From the NCBI GenBank assembly GCA_016199685.1, contig JACQGD010000018.1, forward strand, positions 1 to 12,941: DNA of 12,941 nt, written 5' to 3'. The position numbers and the translations under genes are program-made. Source of the stretch: Candidatus Saccharimonadota bacterium (lineage in GTDB: Bacteria > Patescibacteriota > Saccharimonadia > Saccharimonadales > Saccharimonadaceae). Below, one piece after another: positions 1-5,506 of this stretch. Under the pieces are notes generated by a model, which was given only the letters and a program-made list of their open reading frames with translations, made no database searches and was not told where the DNA came from. How positions within the stretch are numbered: position 1 is the first letter of the stretch; each line of letters begins with the position of its first letter.

Positions 1-654
1 GGAGATGCGGTAATACCTAACCTGACCGCTGAATCATACCTTGGATTTATTGTTGCGTATATGCTCGGGCTTGCCGCGCTATTCCAACTTCCTTTATTAC
101 TCTATATTTTTGACCATGTACGACCATTCCCTCCAGGTGCTTTACTGACATCGCAACGATTCGTCATTGCCGGCTCCGTTGTTGCCGCTGCAGTAATTAC
201 ACCAACGCCAGATATCATTAACCAACTAATCGTCGCTGGTCCTATTATCTTGATTTATCAACTAGGAGCGGTAGCTGTATTTGTACGACGAAAAATAAGA
301 AATCGTACTCATCATAGAGCGGTTACGAAGCAGAATAAGCAGCCTCAACGCCCTACGGTTATACCGCACCCTATTGCGTCTCAGCCGCAGTCTGTCATCC
401 AGCCTTCGGTGCAACAACACTTGCAGCGTGCGGTACATGCAGTACCTGTACCCTCAACTGTCGCGAAGCAGCAGCCAGTTATTCGCAAGAGTATCGACGG
501 GTTCTCAAAGAAACCAGTTGTACGTCAATCTCTCGCGGTTCCCGAGAGGACGGTGCGCCGAACTATGAATGATATCCAAAGGCTTCCTACGCAAAAGAAG
601 GCGCAAATAGCTCAGCCTCGCGTTCGGTCTCTTGACGGCATTTCAGTCGCATAA
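1..654 (+). CDS. tatC: TatC, twin-arginine translocase subunit (3' part), with long basic tail
   Basis: The reading frame is open from base 1, so the gene begins before the window; 217 codons are visible. TatC is the integral membrane receptor of the Tat pathway, which binds twin-arginine signal peptides and exports folded proteins. The visible part matches the last two or three helices of the family: an LFQLPLLLY helix, then AAAVITPTPDIINQL, which carries the family's conserved TP-x-PD...Q segment, then the last helix ending in VRRKIRNR. After about residue 100 comes a tail of some 115 residues rich in Q, P, R, K and V, with no membrane segment and probably disordered on the cytoplasmic side. 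Most TatC proteins end shortly after the last helix, so the tail is unusual. It contains two related short motifs, SIDGFS (at 490-507) and SLDGIS (at 628-645). The identity is firm; the role of the tail is unknown. Confidence 0.88.
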   Translation, partial: GDAVIPNLTAESYLGFIVAYMLGLAALFQLPLLLYIFDHVRPFPPGALLTSQRFVIAGSVVAAAVITPTPDIINQLIVAGPIILIYQLGAVAVFVRRKIRNRTHHRAVTKQNKQPQRPTVIPHPIASQPQSVIQPSVQQHLQRAVHAVPVPSTVAKQQPVIRKSIDGFSKKPVVRQSLAVPERTVRRTMNDIQRLPTQKKAQIAQPRVRSLDGISVA

Positions 655-661
655 AAGTATA

Positions 662-688
662 TTGACATAAGCATTTATATGCTATGAT
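662..688 (+). promoter_or_regulatory. Candidate promoter for the small Tat-signal gene
   Basis: A perfect -35 hexamer TTGACA at 662-667 is followed by TATGAT at 683-688 preceded by TGC, an extended -10. The spacer of 15 bp is short; other partly matching -10 positions overlap in the AT-rich stretch to 693. Transcription would start near 695, giving a leader of about 28 nt. An AAGGA ribosome site at 714-718 lies 5 nt before the ATG at 724. Confidence 0.5.
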
Positions 689-723
689 ATACCTATACGA
701 ATGCTAAAACAAAAAGGACACAT

Positions 724-936
724 ATGGCGATTAAACAGGAATTGAACACACTCCTCAACAAAAAAATGGATCGAAAAGATTTTTTGAAAGTAGTCGGTGT
801 TGGTGTTGTGGCTGCAACAGGTATCGGATCACTTATTAGAGCTATTAATCCATCTTCGACACAGACCCGCGTTGGATCAGCCGCGGCCCCTCAAGGCTAC
901 GGAAGCTCTGCATACGGCGGCACGAAAACGAGCTAA
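724..936 (+). CDS. Small protein with Tat-like RK signal anchor, 70 aa
   Basis: Start ATG 724 is chosen because AAGGA stands 5 nt upstream; the later ATG at 766 has no such site. Residues 15-22 read MDRKDFLK, close to the Tat consensus S-R-R-x-F-L-K but with RK in place of RR. A weakly hydrophobic, glycine-rich helix follows (VVGVGVVAATGIGSLI), typical of Tat rather than Sec signals. The rest is short and low in complexity, ending in a Gly/Tyr/Ser segment (GYGSSAYGG). No catalytic domain is present. Because it follows tatC directly, a Tat-dependent small envelope protein, or a helper of TatC, is a reasonable inference. The family is not known to me by name. Tat dependence is unproven, and the helix could simply be a signal anchor. 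Confidence 0.7.
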   Translation: MAIKQELNTLLNKKMDRKDFLKVVGVGVVAATGIGSLIRAINPSSTQTRVGSAAAPQGYGSSAYGGTKTS

Positions 937-1031
937 TGAAGTATTACTTCGCAGCAATAGCTATCGCTTTTTTGATTGCTATGATTGTGCGATTAGTGTT
1001 ATCAGATAAGAGTAAGCGTTCTGACCCTTAG
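936..1031 (+). CDS. Tiny single-helix membrane peptide, 31 aa
   Basis: The ATG overlaps the stop of the preceding gene by one base (TAATG), a layout that usually means translational coupling. The product begins MKYYFAAIAIAFLIAMIVRL: one hydrophobic helix of about 18 residues, then a short charged tail SDKSKRSDP. There is no cleavage-site pattern, so it is probably a membrane-resident microprotein. Its place after tatC suggests a TatA-like role, but the amphipathic helix and hinge Phe-Gly typical of TatA are absent, so that is not claimed. It lacks a separate ribosome site, as expected for coupling. A chance ORF is possible, but the overlap and clean helix favour a real gene. Confidence 0.5.
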   Translation: MKYYFAAIAIAFLIAMIVRLVLSDKSKRSDP

Positions 1032-1034
1032 TTT

Positions 1035-1253
1035 CTAGAGTTGATTGCGGATATCGTCAGAGGCACTTTTCGCTGTTTGCGTAAGTGAATCAGAGCTTGC
1101 CTGGAGTTCCGTAGCAACCTCTTTGCCTTGCGTTTCAACATTCATAACGACATCTTTGACACCGGAGATAAGATCCTGTTTAACAGTATCTGCTGCATCA
1201 CTCACTTGTTGAACTTGGCTGATAAATCCGCCTAAATCACTTAAAAATCCCAT
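1035..1253 (-). CDS. Hypothetical amphipathic helical protein, 72 aa
   Basis: The product begins MGFLSDLGGFISQVQQVSD and continues as an almost unbroken run of helix-favouring residues with hydrophobics spaced three or four apart, and no proline or cysteine. This is the look of an amphipathic or coiled-coil helix bundle peripheral to a membrane. No transmembrane segment and no recognised domain are visible. It is convergent with the preceding small genes, its stop lying 3 bases after theirs, and divergent from hrcA. Its promoter predicts an mRNA starting essentially at the ATG, and the hrcA operator lies just upstream of that promoter, so it may share HrcA control. The function is unknown. 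Confidence 0.6.
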   Translation of the reverse strand: MGFLSDLGGFISQVQQVSDAADTVKQDLISGVKDVVMNVETQGKEVATELQASSDSLTQTAKSASDDIRNQL

Positions 1254-1259
1254 ATCTTT

Positions 1260-1288
1260 AGTATATTCCTTATGTCTTTAATTATCAA
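1260..1288 (-). promoter_or_regulatory. Promoter of the 72-aa gene, predicted leaderless
   Basis: Read on the minus strand: TTGATA at 1288-1283 as -35, a spacer of exactly 17 bp, and TATACT at 1265-1260 as -10. Only 6 nt separate the -10 from the ATG at 1253, so transcription should begin at or next to the start codon. The -35 lies 5 bp from the CIRCE operator of hrcA (1293-1319). Confidence 0.65.
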
Positions 1289-1292
1289 ACCT

Positions 1293-1319
1293 CTGGCACT
1301 CGTATTGAAAGAGTGCCAA
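1293..1319. promoter_or_regulatory. CIRCE operator upstream of hrcA
   Basis: CTGGCACTC, 9 bases, GAGTGCCAA. The two 9-base arms are inverted repeats of each other at 8 of 9 positions and match the CIRCE consensus (TTAGCACTC-N9-GAGTGCTAA) at 7/9 and 8/9, with exactly the canonical 9-base spacer. CIRCE is the binding site of the heat-shock repressor HrcA. The site overlaps the -35 of the hrcA promoter, so autoregulation is expected. Confidence 0.9.
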
Positions 1320-1333
1320 ATAATTGCTATACT
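1305..1333 (+). promoter_or_regulatory. hrcA promoter with -35 inside the CIRCE spacer
   Basis: TTGAAA at 1305-1310 occupies the last six bases of the CIRCE spacer. Exactly 17 bp later is TATACT at 1328-1333, preceded by TGC to give an extended -10. The ATG at 1340 is 6 nt after the -10, so the transcript is predicted to be leaderless; no Shine-Dalgarno sequence is visible before the ATG. Confidence 0.75.
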
Positions 1334-1339
1334 GAGCGT

Positions 1340-2047
1340 ATGACAGATCGCCAAATGCAAATCCTCGCTGCAGTCATCGAGCAGTACGCAGAAATAGCGG
1401 CGCCAGTTGGTAGTATTACCCTGGCAAAGCTATTTGGCGTCTCAAGCGCGACTATTCGAAGTGAGATGGCTCGTCTCGAAGAGATGGGTATGATTCAGCA
1501 GCCACATACGAGTGCGGGACGAATCCCAACCGATCAAGGGTATCGCTTCTATGTCAACTCACTTACGGAGGCAGATTCCCATACGCCACCACTTCCGGAT
1601 CGCAGTGCGAGAGCGATTCAGGCGCGTGTTAATACGCACGGTGACCGAGCGGATAGGGCAATTCGGAGCGCGGTTGATAGTTTAGTCGATCTGACGCAGA
1701 ACCTTGGACTTGCGACTATCGGTGACCAACTATATATAAATGGCATCGGCAATCTCTTTTCTCAGCCAGAATTTATGCAAGGCAATCACACTCAGGCTGT
1801 GGCACGACTTCTTGACAATCTTGAGCCATGGCTCCGTGAGGCTGCACCAAACGAGCCGCTCAATGTATTTATCGGCGCAGAAAATCCAATCGGTAAAACG
1901 AGTGGCGCGACACTTATTATCAGTAGGTTTCGTTCACAGTATAGCGATCGTAGCTACATAGGGGTGCTTGGACCAACGCGACAAAGTTACGGAAAAGTTA
2001 TGCGGCTTGTGCGTCACGCAGGAGCGATGCTCGAAGAGGTGTTATGA
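1340..2047 (+). CDS. hrcA: HrcA, heat-shock repressor (compact form)
   Basis: HrcA binds CIRCE operators and represses chaperone genes; in known systems its activity depends on GroEL. ATG 1340 is used because the family N-terminus MTDRQMQIL begins there and the promoter -10 ends 6 nt earlier; a longer frame from 1313 would lie inside the promoter. Residues 1-70 form the winged-helix domain with the diagnostic SSATIRSEMARLEEMG helix and QPHTSAGRIPTDQGYRFYV. The C-terminal GAF-like domain ends with IGVLGPTRQSYGKVMRLV, as in the family. At 235 aa it is about 100 residues shorter than the usual 340, apparently through loss of much of the middle domain; the frame is continuous, so this looks like a lineage form rather than damage. 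It overlaps the next gene by ATGA. Confidence 0.92.
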   Translation: MTDRQMQILAAVIEQYAEIAAPVGSITLAKLFGVSSATIRSEMARLEEMGMIQQPHTSAGRIPTDQGYRFYVNSLTEADSHTPPLPDRSARAIQARVNTHGDRADRAIRSAVDSLVDLTQNLGLATIGDQLYINGIGNLFSQPEFMQGNHTQAVARLLDNLEPWLREAAPNEPLNVFIGAENPIGKTSGATLIISRFRSQYSDRSYIGVLGPTRQSYGKVMRLVRHAGAMLEEVL

Positions 2048-2262
2048 AAAAAGCCGACATTATACGATATGTAATTATATTTCTGATTATTGCGGGCGGG
2101 AGCCGACTTATTATGGGAGCGGGTCAACTTTATAGTACGCTAAATCTTCCATGGTGGGCGCCAATGCTCGCCGTCTTGGGTACGGCTACGATTATAATTA
2201 TCGATTATTACTGGCTCGGTGGTAAGTTAAACAGAGGAAGGCATTATTATGGCAAAAAGTAA
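2044..2262 (+). CDS. Small two-helix membrane protein between hrcA and grpE, 72 aa
   Basis: The ATG overlaps the hrcA stop (ATGA) and the 3' end overlaps grpE by 14 nt, so the three genes form one translationally linked unit. The protein has two hydrophobic segments, about residues 7-26 and 38-58, joined by a loop reading LNLPWWAP, and a basic tail (KLNRGRHYYGKK) that should be cytoplasmic. The WWAP loop recalls the start of TspO-type proteins, but the protein is less than half a TspO and the likeness may be chance. No known chaperone operon member corresponds to it. Its position suggests co-expression under HrcA, possibly linked to membrane stress; the function is unknown. Confidence 0.72.
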   Translation: MKKADIIRYVIIFLIIAGGSRLIMGAGQLYSTLNLPWWAPMLAVLGTATIIIIDYYWLGGKLNRGRHYYGKK

Positions 2263-2713
2263 AAAACAAGACGAACTCGAGCAGCAAGTTGCTGATCTTA
2301 CGGCGGATTTACAGCGAACTCGCGCTGATTTCGAAAATTATCGTAAGCGTGTCGAAAATGAAAAGGCCGCTGCACGAAGTGCGGGTCAATCTAGCGCAAT
2401 TTTGAAGCTACTACCGGTAATTGATAATATTGAGCGGGCAGTTGCCTATACGCCAGAAGACATCAAAGACCATAAATGGGTTCAAGGTGTGACGGGTCTT
2501 GTCAAAAATCTTGAGAAGTCACTTGATGCTCTGCATCTTCAGCGAATTGATGCAACTGTAGGAAGTGAATTTAATCCCGATCTTCATGAAGCAATTCAGT
2601 TTGACGAGGATGCTGAGGGCGGCAAAGAAGTGATTGCCGAAGAGCTTCAGGCTGGATACACTCTCAGTGGACTTCCTATACGTCACGCGATGGTGAAAGT
2701 TACTCGACAATAG
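2249..2713 (+). CDS. grpE: GrpE, nucleotide exchange factor for DnaK
   Basis: GrpE releases ADP from DnaK and so resets the chaperone cycle in the cytoplasm. A ribosome site (AGAGGAAGG, 2233-2241) precedes the ATG. The N-terminal half is the long dimer helix with coiled-coil character (ELEQQVADLTADLQ, then ADFENYRKRVENEK). The core follows with KLLPVIDNIERAV and LVKNLEKSLDALHLQRIDA. The C-terminal beta-domain carries FNPDLHEAIQ and AGYTLSGLPIRHAMVKVTR, matching the family signature. The length of 154 aa is slightly short because the acidic N-terminal extension is minimal. It is the last gene of the hrcA operon; dnaK is 4.8 kb away and dnaJ is not in the window. Confidence 0.95.
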   Translation: MAKSKKQDELEQQVADLTADLQRTRADFENYRKRVENEKAAARSAGQSSAILKLLPVIDNIERAVAYTPEDIKDHKWVQGVTGLVKNLEKSLDALHLQRIDATVGSEFNPDLHEAIQFDEDAEGGKEVIAEELQAGYTLSGLPIRHAMVKVTRQ

Positions 2714-2780
2714 ATAGACTGATCTTTTTTATCATTCTACTCCTTATAAATAAATCTTTTCAGTTATTCCTCATTCTTAC

Positions 2781-2809
2781 TTCCGACATTGTCACAATAC
2801 TGGTAAACT
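2781..2809 (+). promoter_or_regulatory. Possible promoter of the ABC-2 exporter genes
   Basis: TGG followed by TAAACT (2804-2809) is an extended -10. Seventeen bp upstream, TTCCGA at 2781-2786 is a weak -35. A strong ribosome site, GAGGTGA at 2834-2840, fixes the next start at ATG 2843. No convincing intrinsic terminator is visible after grpE, so read-through from the hrcA operon cannot be excluded. Confidence 0.35.
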
Positions 2810-2842
2810 GTGTACAAAGACGTCAACCAAAGTGAGGTGAAC

Positions 2843-3802
2843 ATGGTCAAAAGCAGCTCAATTGTTATTCAGGCAAAAGGTCTGAAAAAGTCATATGGTA
2901 AGAATAATGTATTAAAAGGTATCGACCTTACAGTTGAGCGTGGCACGATGCTTGCATTACTCGGTCCGAATGGTGCAGGTAAAACAACAACGGTTCGAAT
3001 CCTCAGTACGCTACTCGGCTATGACACTGGTAAGGTAACCGTTGAAGGCTTTGATGTGAAAACCGAAGCGGACAAAGTTCGAAGTGTCATTGGGCTGACA
3101 GGCCAGTCGGCGGCTGTCGATGAATTGCTGACGGGACGTGAAAACCTCGTGATGATGGGGCGATTATACCGACTAACGAGTGCAAGTGCAAAAGCACGCG
3201 CACAAGAATTACTTGAAGAATTTGATCTTGTTGATGCTGCTGAACGCCCGGCGAAGACGTACTCGGGTGGAATGCGTCGCCGCCTTGATCTTGCCGTGAG
3301 TTTAATCGCAACACCACCGGTCATCTTTCTCGATGAGCCGACTACTGGACTCGATCCCCGCTCTCGAATTAGCATGTGGGAGATTATTGAACGGCTCAAA
3401 GCGAATGGCGCGACAATTCTCTTGACGACACAATATCTCGAAGAGGCTGATCAGCTCGCTGATAAAATCGTTGTTATTGATGGCGGAAAAGTGATTGCTG
3501 AAGGTACGGCAAAGGACCTAAAGTCAAAAGTTGGAAAAGACCGGCTTGAGCTAACATTCGCGACCACGAAATCGTATAAGCAGGCAGTGAATGTTTTGGG
3601 TAAGACGGTCCAGGAAAGTAACGATGAGGAAAAGACGGTGAGCGTAGTACTCAAAGACACGAACGCTGATGTTCGAAAAACACTCGATACGCTGCAGAAA
3701 GAAAGCTTAAAGTTTGAAGCGATGGCTGTCCATAAGCCAACACTCGACGACGTTTTCTTGGCGCTAACCGGAAAACAAACGAAAGAGACGGAGACAAAAT
3801 AA
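2843..3802 (+). CDS. ABC transporter ATP-binding protein, DrrA (daunorubicin-resistance) type
   Basis: This is the cytoplasmic ATPase that powers an ABC-2 exporter. ATG 2843 is chosen over an upstream in-frame ATG at 2810 because GAGGTGA lies just before it. The ATPase domain has Walker A GPNGAGKTT (about 41-49), Q-loop TGQSAAVDELLTGRENL, signature YSGGMRRRLDLA (from 140) and Walker B VIFLDEPTTGLD (160-171). The H-loop position reads LLTTQYLEEADQLAD, with Q where most ABC ATPases have H; this is characteristic of the DrrA group. A C-terminal extension of about 90 residues matches the usual DrrA length (319 aa). The permease starts two bases after its stop. The substrate is unknown; the group includes antibiotic, lipid and polyketide exporters, and 'daunorubicin' is only a family label. 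Confidence 0.9.
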   Translation: MVKSSSIVIQAKGLKKSYGKNNVLKGIDLTVERGTMLALLGPNGAGKTTTVRILSTLLGYDTGKVTVEGFDVKTEADKVRSVIGLTGQSAAVDELLTGRENLVMMGRLYRLTSASAKARAQELLEEFDLVDAAERPAKTYSGGMRRRLDLAVSLIATPPVIFLDEPTTGLDPRSRISMWEIIERLKANGATILLTTQYLEEADQLADKIVVIDGGKVIAEGTAKDLKSKVGKDRLELTFATTKSYKQAVNVLGKTVQESNDEEKTVSVVLKDTNADVRKTLDTLQKESLKFEAMAVHKPTLDDVFLALTGKQTKETETK

Positions 3803-3803
3803 G

Positions 3804-4613
3804 ATGGCGGTAGAACTAGAATTTGATAAGAAACCAGCATTGCTCCAGTCGTTCAATGACTCATTGATCATGATTCGACGAAGTAGTACGCATATAATTC
3901 GTAACACCGATCAGTTACTCGGAACCTTCTTCCAGCCAATTATGTTTTTGGTTCTTTTTACGGCGGTATTTGGTGGTGCAGTGGGGATGGCGCTTCCTAA
4001 GGGGGTGAGCTATATCGACTTTTTGATGGCGGGTATTATCGTTCAGACGGTGTCATTTGGATCGACAACGACAGCCACGGCAGTTGCAACTGATCTTAAG
4101 CGTGGAATCGTTGATCGATTCCGTAGTCTGCCGATGTCAAACCTTGCAGTATTGAACGGTCACGTGATTTCAGACCTGTTTCGTAACGGTATATCGACGA
4201 TTGTCATGCTTGTTGCTGGTCTCTTCGTTGGGTTTCGGCCGAATGCAAATTTCATTGAATGGCTTATGATTGCAGGAATAATTATTTTGTTTACACTCGC
4301 ATTTTCATGGCTTGCTGCAATCATAGGGGTATTAGCGAAAAGTGTTGAAGGGGTTCAATGGCTTACATTCGTTCTTGTATTTCCACTTACCTTTGCCAGT
4401 AGTGCTTTTGTTCCAACGGAGACGATGACACCTGTCTTGAAGGCATTTGCCGAGAATCAACCTATTACACAGATCATTGAAGCAGTCCGCGCGCTCCTTA
4501 TCGGTACGCCAATTGGCAACCACGGTTGGCTCGCAGTAGCATGGTCTGTTGGTATTATGGCGATCAGTATTCCGGTAGCTGCGTGGCTATTCAAACGCAA
4601 AACGACCGCATAA
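3804..4613 (+). CDS. ABC-2 type permease, DrrB type
   Basis: This is the membrane partner of the preceding ATPase. It is 269 aa with six hydrophobic segments in the usual ABC-2 order: a first helix around LLGTFFQPIMFLVLFTAVF, an extracellular loop, then FLMAGIIVQTVSFGSTTTATAVATDLKRG, with the coupling segment DRFRSLPMSN, followed by four helices and a basic tail (LFKRKTTA). DLKRGIVDRFRSLPMS is the typical family motif contacting the ATPase. A single G separates it from the ATPase stop, so the two are co-translated. No signal peptide is expected. Together they probably make an (AB)2 exporter; the exported compound cannot be told from the sequence. Confidence 0.88.
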   Translation: MAVELEFDKKPALLQSFNDSLIMIRRSSTHIIRNTDQLLGTFFQPIMFLVLFTAVFGGAVGMALPKGVSYIDFLMAGIIVQTVSFGSTTTATAVATDLKRGIVDRFRSLPMSNLAVLNGHVISDLFRNGISTIVMLVAGLFVGFRPNANFIEWLMIAGIIILFTLAFSWLAAIIGVLAKSVEGVQWLTFVLVFPLTFASSAFVPTETMTPVLKAFAENQPITQIIEAVRALLIGTPIGNHGWLAVAWSVGIMAISIPVAAWLFKRKTTA

Positions 4614-4633
4614 TATAATTCGCAAATACTTTG

Positions 4634-4642
4634 TGATAGAAT
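4634..4642 (+). promoter_or_regulatory. Possible extended -10 upstream of the MacB-type genes
   Basis: TGA followed by TAGAAT resembles an extended -10 element, but there is no matching -35 at 16-18 bp. It lies in the 53-nt gap between the ABC-2 permease and the next ATPase, whose ribosome site is the GGTGGG run at 4658-4663. A separate transcript for the second transporter is therefore possible but weakly supported. Confidence 0.25.
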
Positions 4643-4666
4643 AATGACATATAAAATGGTGGGTAA

Positions 4667-5506
4667 ATGGGCGAACAGCAAAAACACGCGTTAACAGAGT
4701 CTGACGAACAAGCGATACAACAATTTCTCGATGCTTTCGATGGTGACTTCCATGAAGCGATAGCTGCGCTCTATACGCATGGTAAGCAGGTGAAGTCTAA
4801 GCCTGTACAGGTAAAAGATCAGCCTGTCCTTGGTGATGTGATCGTATCGACCGAATCGTTAAAGAAGCAGTACAAAGTTGGCAAGCAGCAGGTTCATGCA
4901 CTTAATGGAGTGAGTATTTCAGTCAGGCAAGGCGAGTTTGTCGCGCTAACAGGCCCGAGCGGTAGCGGTAAGAGTACATTACTACAGTTAATTGGAGGAC
5001 TCGATAAAGCATCGTCGGGATCTATCACAATTGACGGTGTTGAAATAGGGTCGCTTAAAGATAGACATTTGGCTGAATTTCGAAACAAGACGGTCGGGTT
5101 TGTGTTTCAGTTCTTTTATCTGCAGCCATTTCTGAGTGTCGCTAAAAACGTTGAAGTGCCAGGAATGTTTGCTCGCAGTCGCCCTGACGGCCGGCATGAA
5201 CGCGTAAAGGAGCTGCTTGATGCAGTTGATCTTGCAGAGCGAGCTGATCATCTTCCGAAAGAGTTGTCTGGTGGACAGATGCAGCGAGCAGCGATTGCTC
5301 GTGCATTATTGAATCAACCTAAAATTCTCCTTGCCGATGAGCCAACCGGTAATCTCGATAGCGTTAATAGTAAGGCAATTATCGAACTTTTTGAAAAAAT
5401 TCGTCAGCGATTTGGCACGACTATCATCATGGTGACACACGATAAAGAGATTGCGGCTCAAGTAGATAGAGAAATTCGATTGAAAGATGGTGAGGTGGTG
5501 TCATGA
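4667..5506 (+). CDS. MacB/LolD-type ABC ATPase with N-terminal extension
   Basis: The ATPase domain runs from about residue 58 to 279: Walker A GPSGSGKST (96-104), Q-loop VFQFFYLQPFLSV (Q148), signature LSGGQMQRAAIARAL (from 200), Walker B ILLADEPTGNLD (220-231) and H-loop VTHD (H258). This is the LolD/MacB/FtsE subfamily, which drives mechanical work by FtsX-type permeases rather than classical channel transport. Ahead of it stand about 57 extra residues: an acidic helical stretch (ESDEQAIQQFLDAFDGDFHEAIAALY) and a Lys/Val/Gln linker. Plain LolD/MacB ATPases begin almost at the domain, so this is an added element, perhaps for regulation or partner binding. The gene overlaps the permease by ATGA, showing they work as a pair. 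Confidence 0.9.
   Translation: MGEQQKHALTESDEQAIQQFLDAFDGDFHEAIAALYTHGKQVKSKPVQVKDQPVLGDVIVSTESLKKQYKVGKQQVHALNGVSISVRQGEFVALTGPSGSGKSTLLQLIGGLDKASSGSITIDGVEIGSLKDRHLAEFRNKTVGFVFQFFYLQPFLSVAKNVEVPGMFARSRPDGRHERVKELLDAVDLAERADHLPKELSGGQMQRAAIARALLNQPKILLADEPTGNLDSVNSKAIIELFEKIRQRFGTTIIMVTHDKEIAAQVDREIRLKDGEVVS

Noticed and set aside
1313..1339. Longer hrcA reading frame starting at 1313
   Set aside because: Those codons lie inside the CIRCE right arm and the -10 element; the family N-terminus begins at ATG 1340.
2140..2190. Small membrane protein as a TspO fragment
   Set aside because: Only the LNLPWWAP loop is reminiscent; five-helix TspO topology and other conserved residues are absent.
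2714..2760. Possible terminator after grpE (T-run at 2724-2729)
   Set aside because: The preceding bases form at most a 3-bp stem, too weak for an intrinsic terminator.
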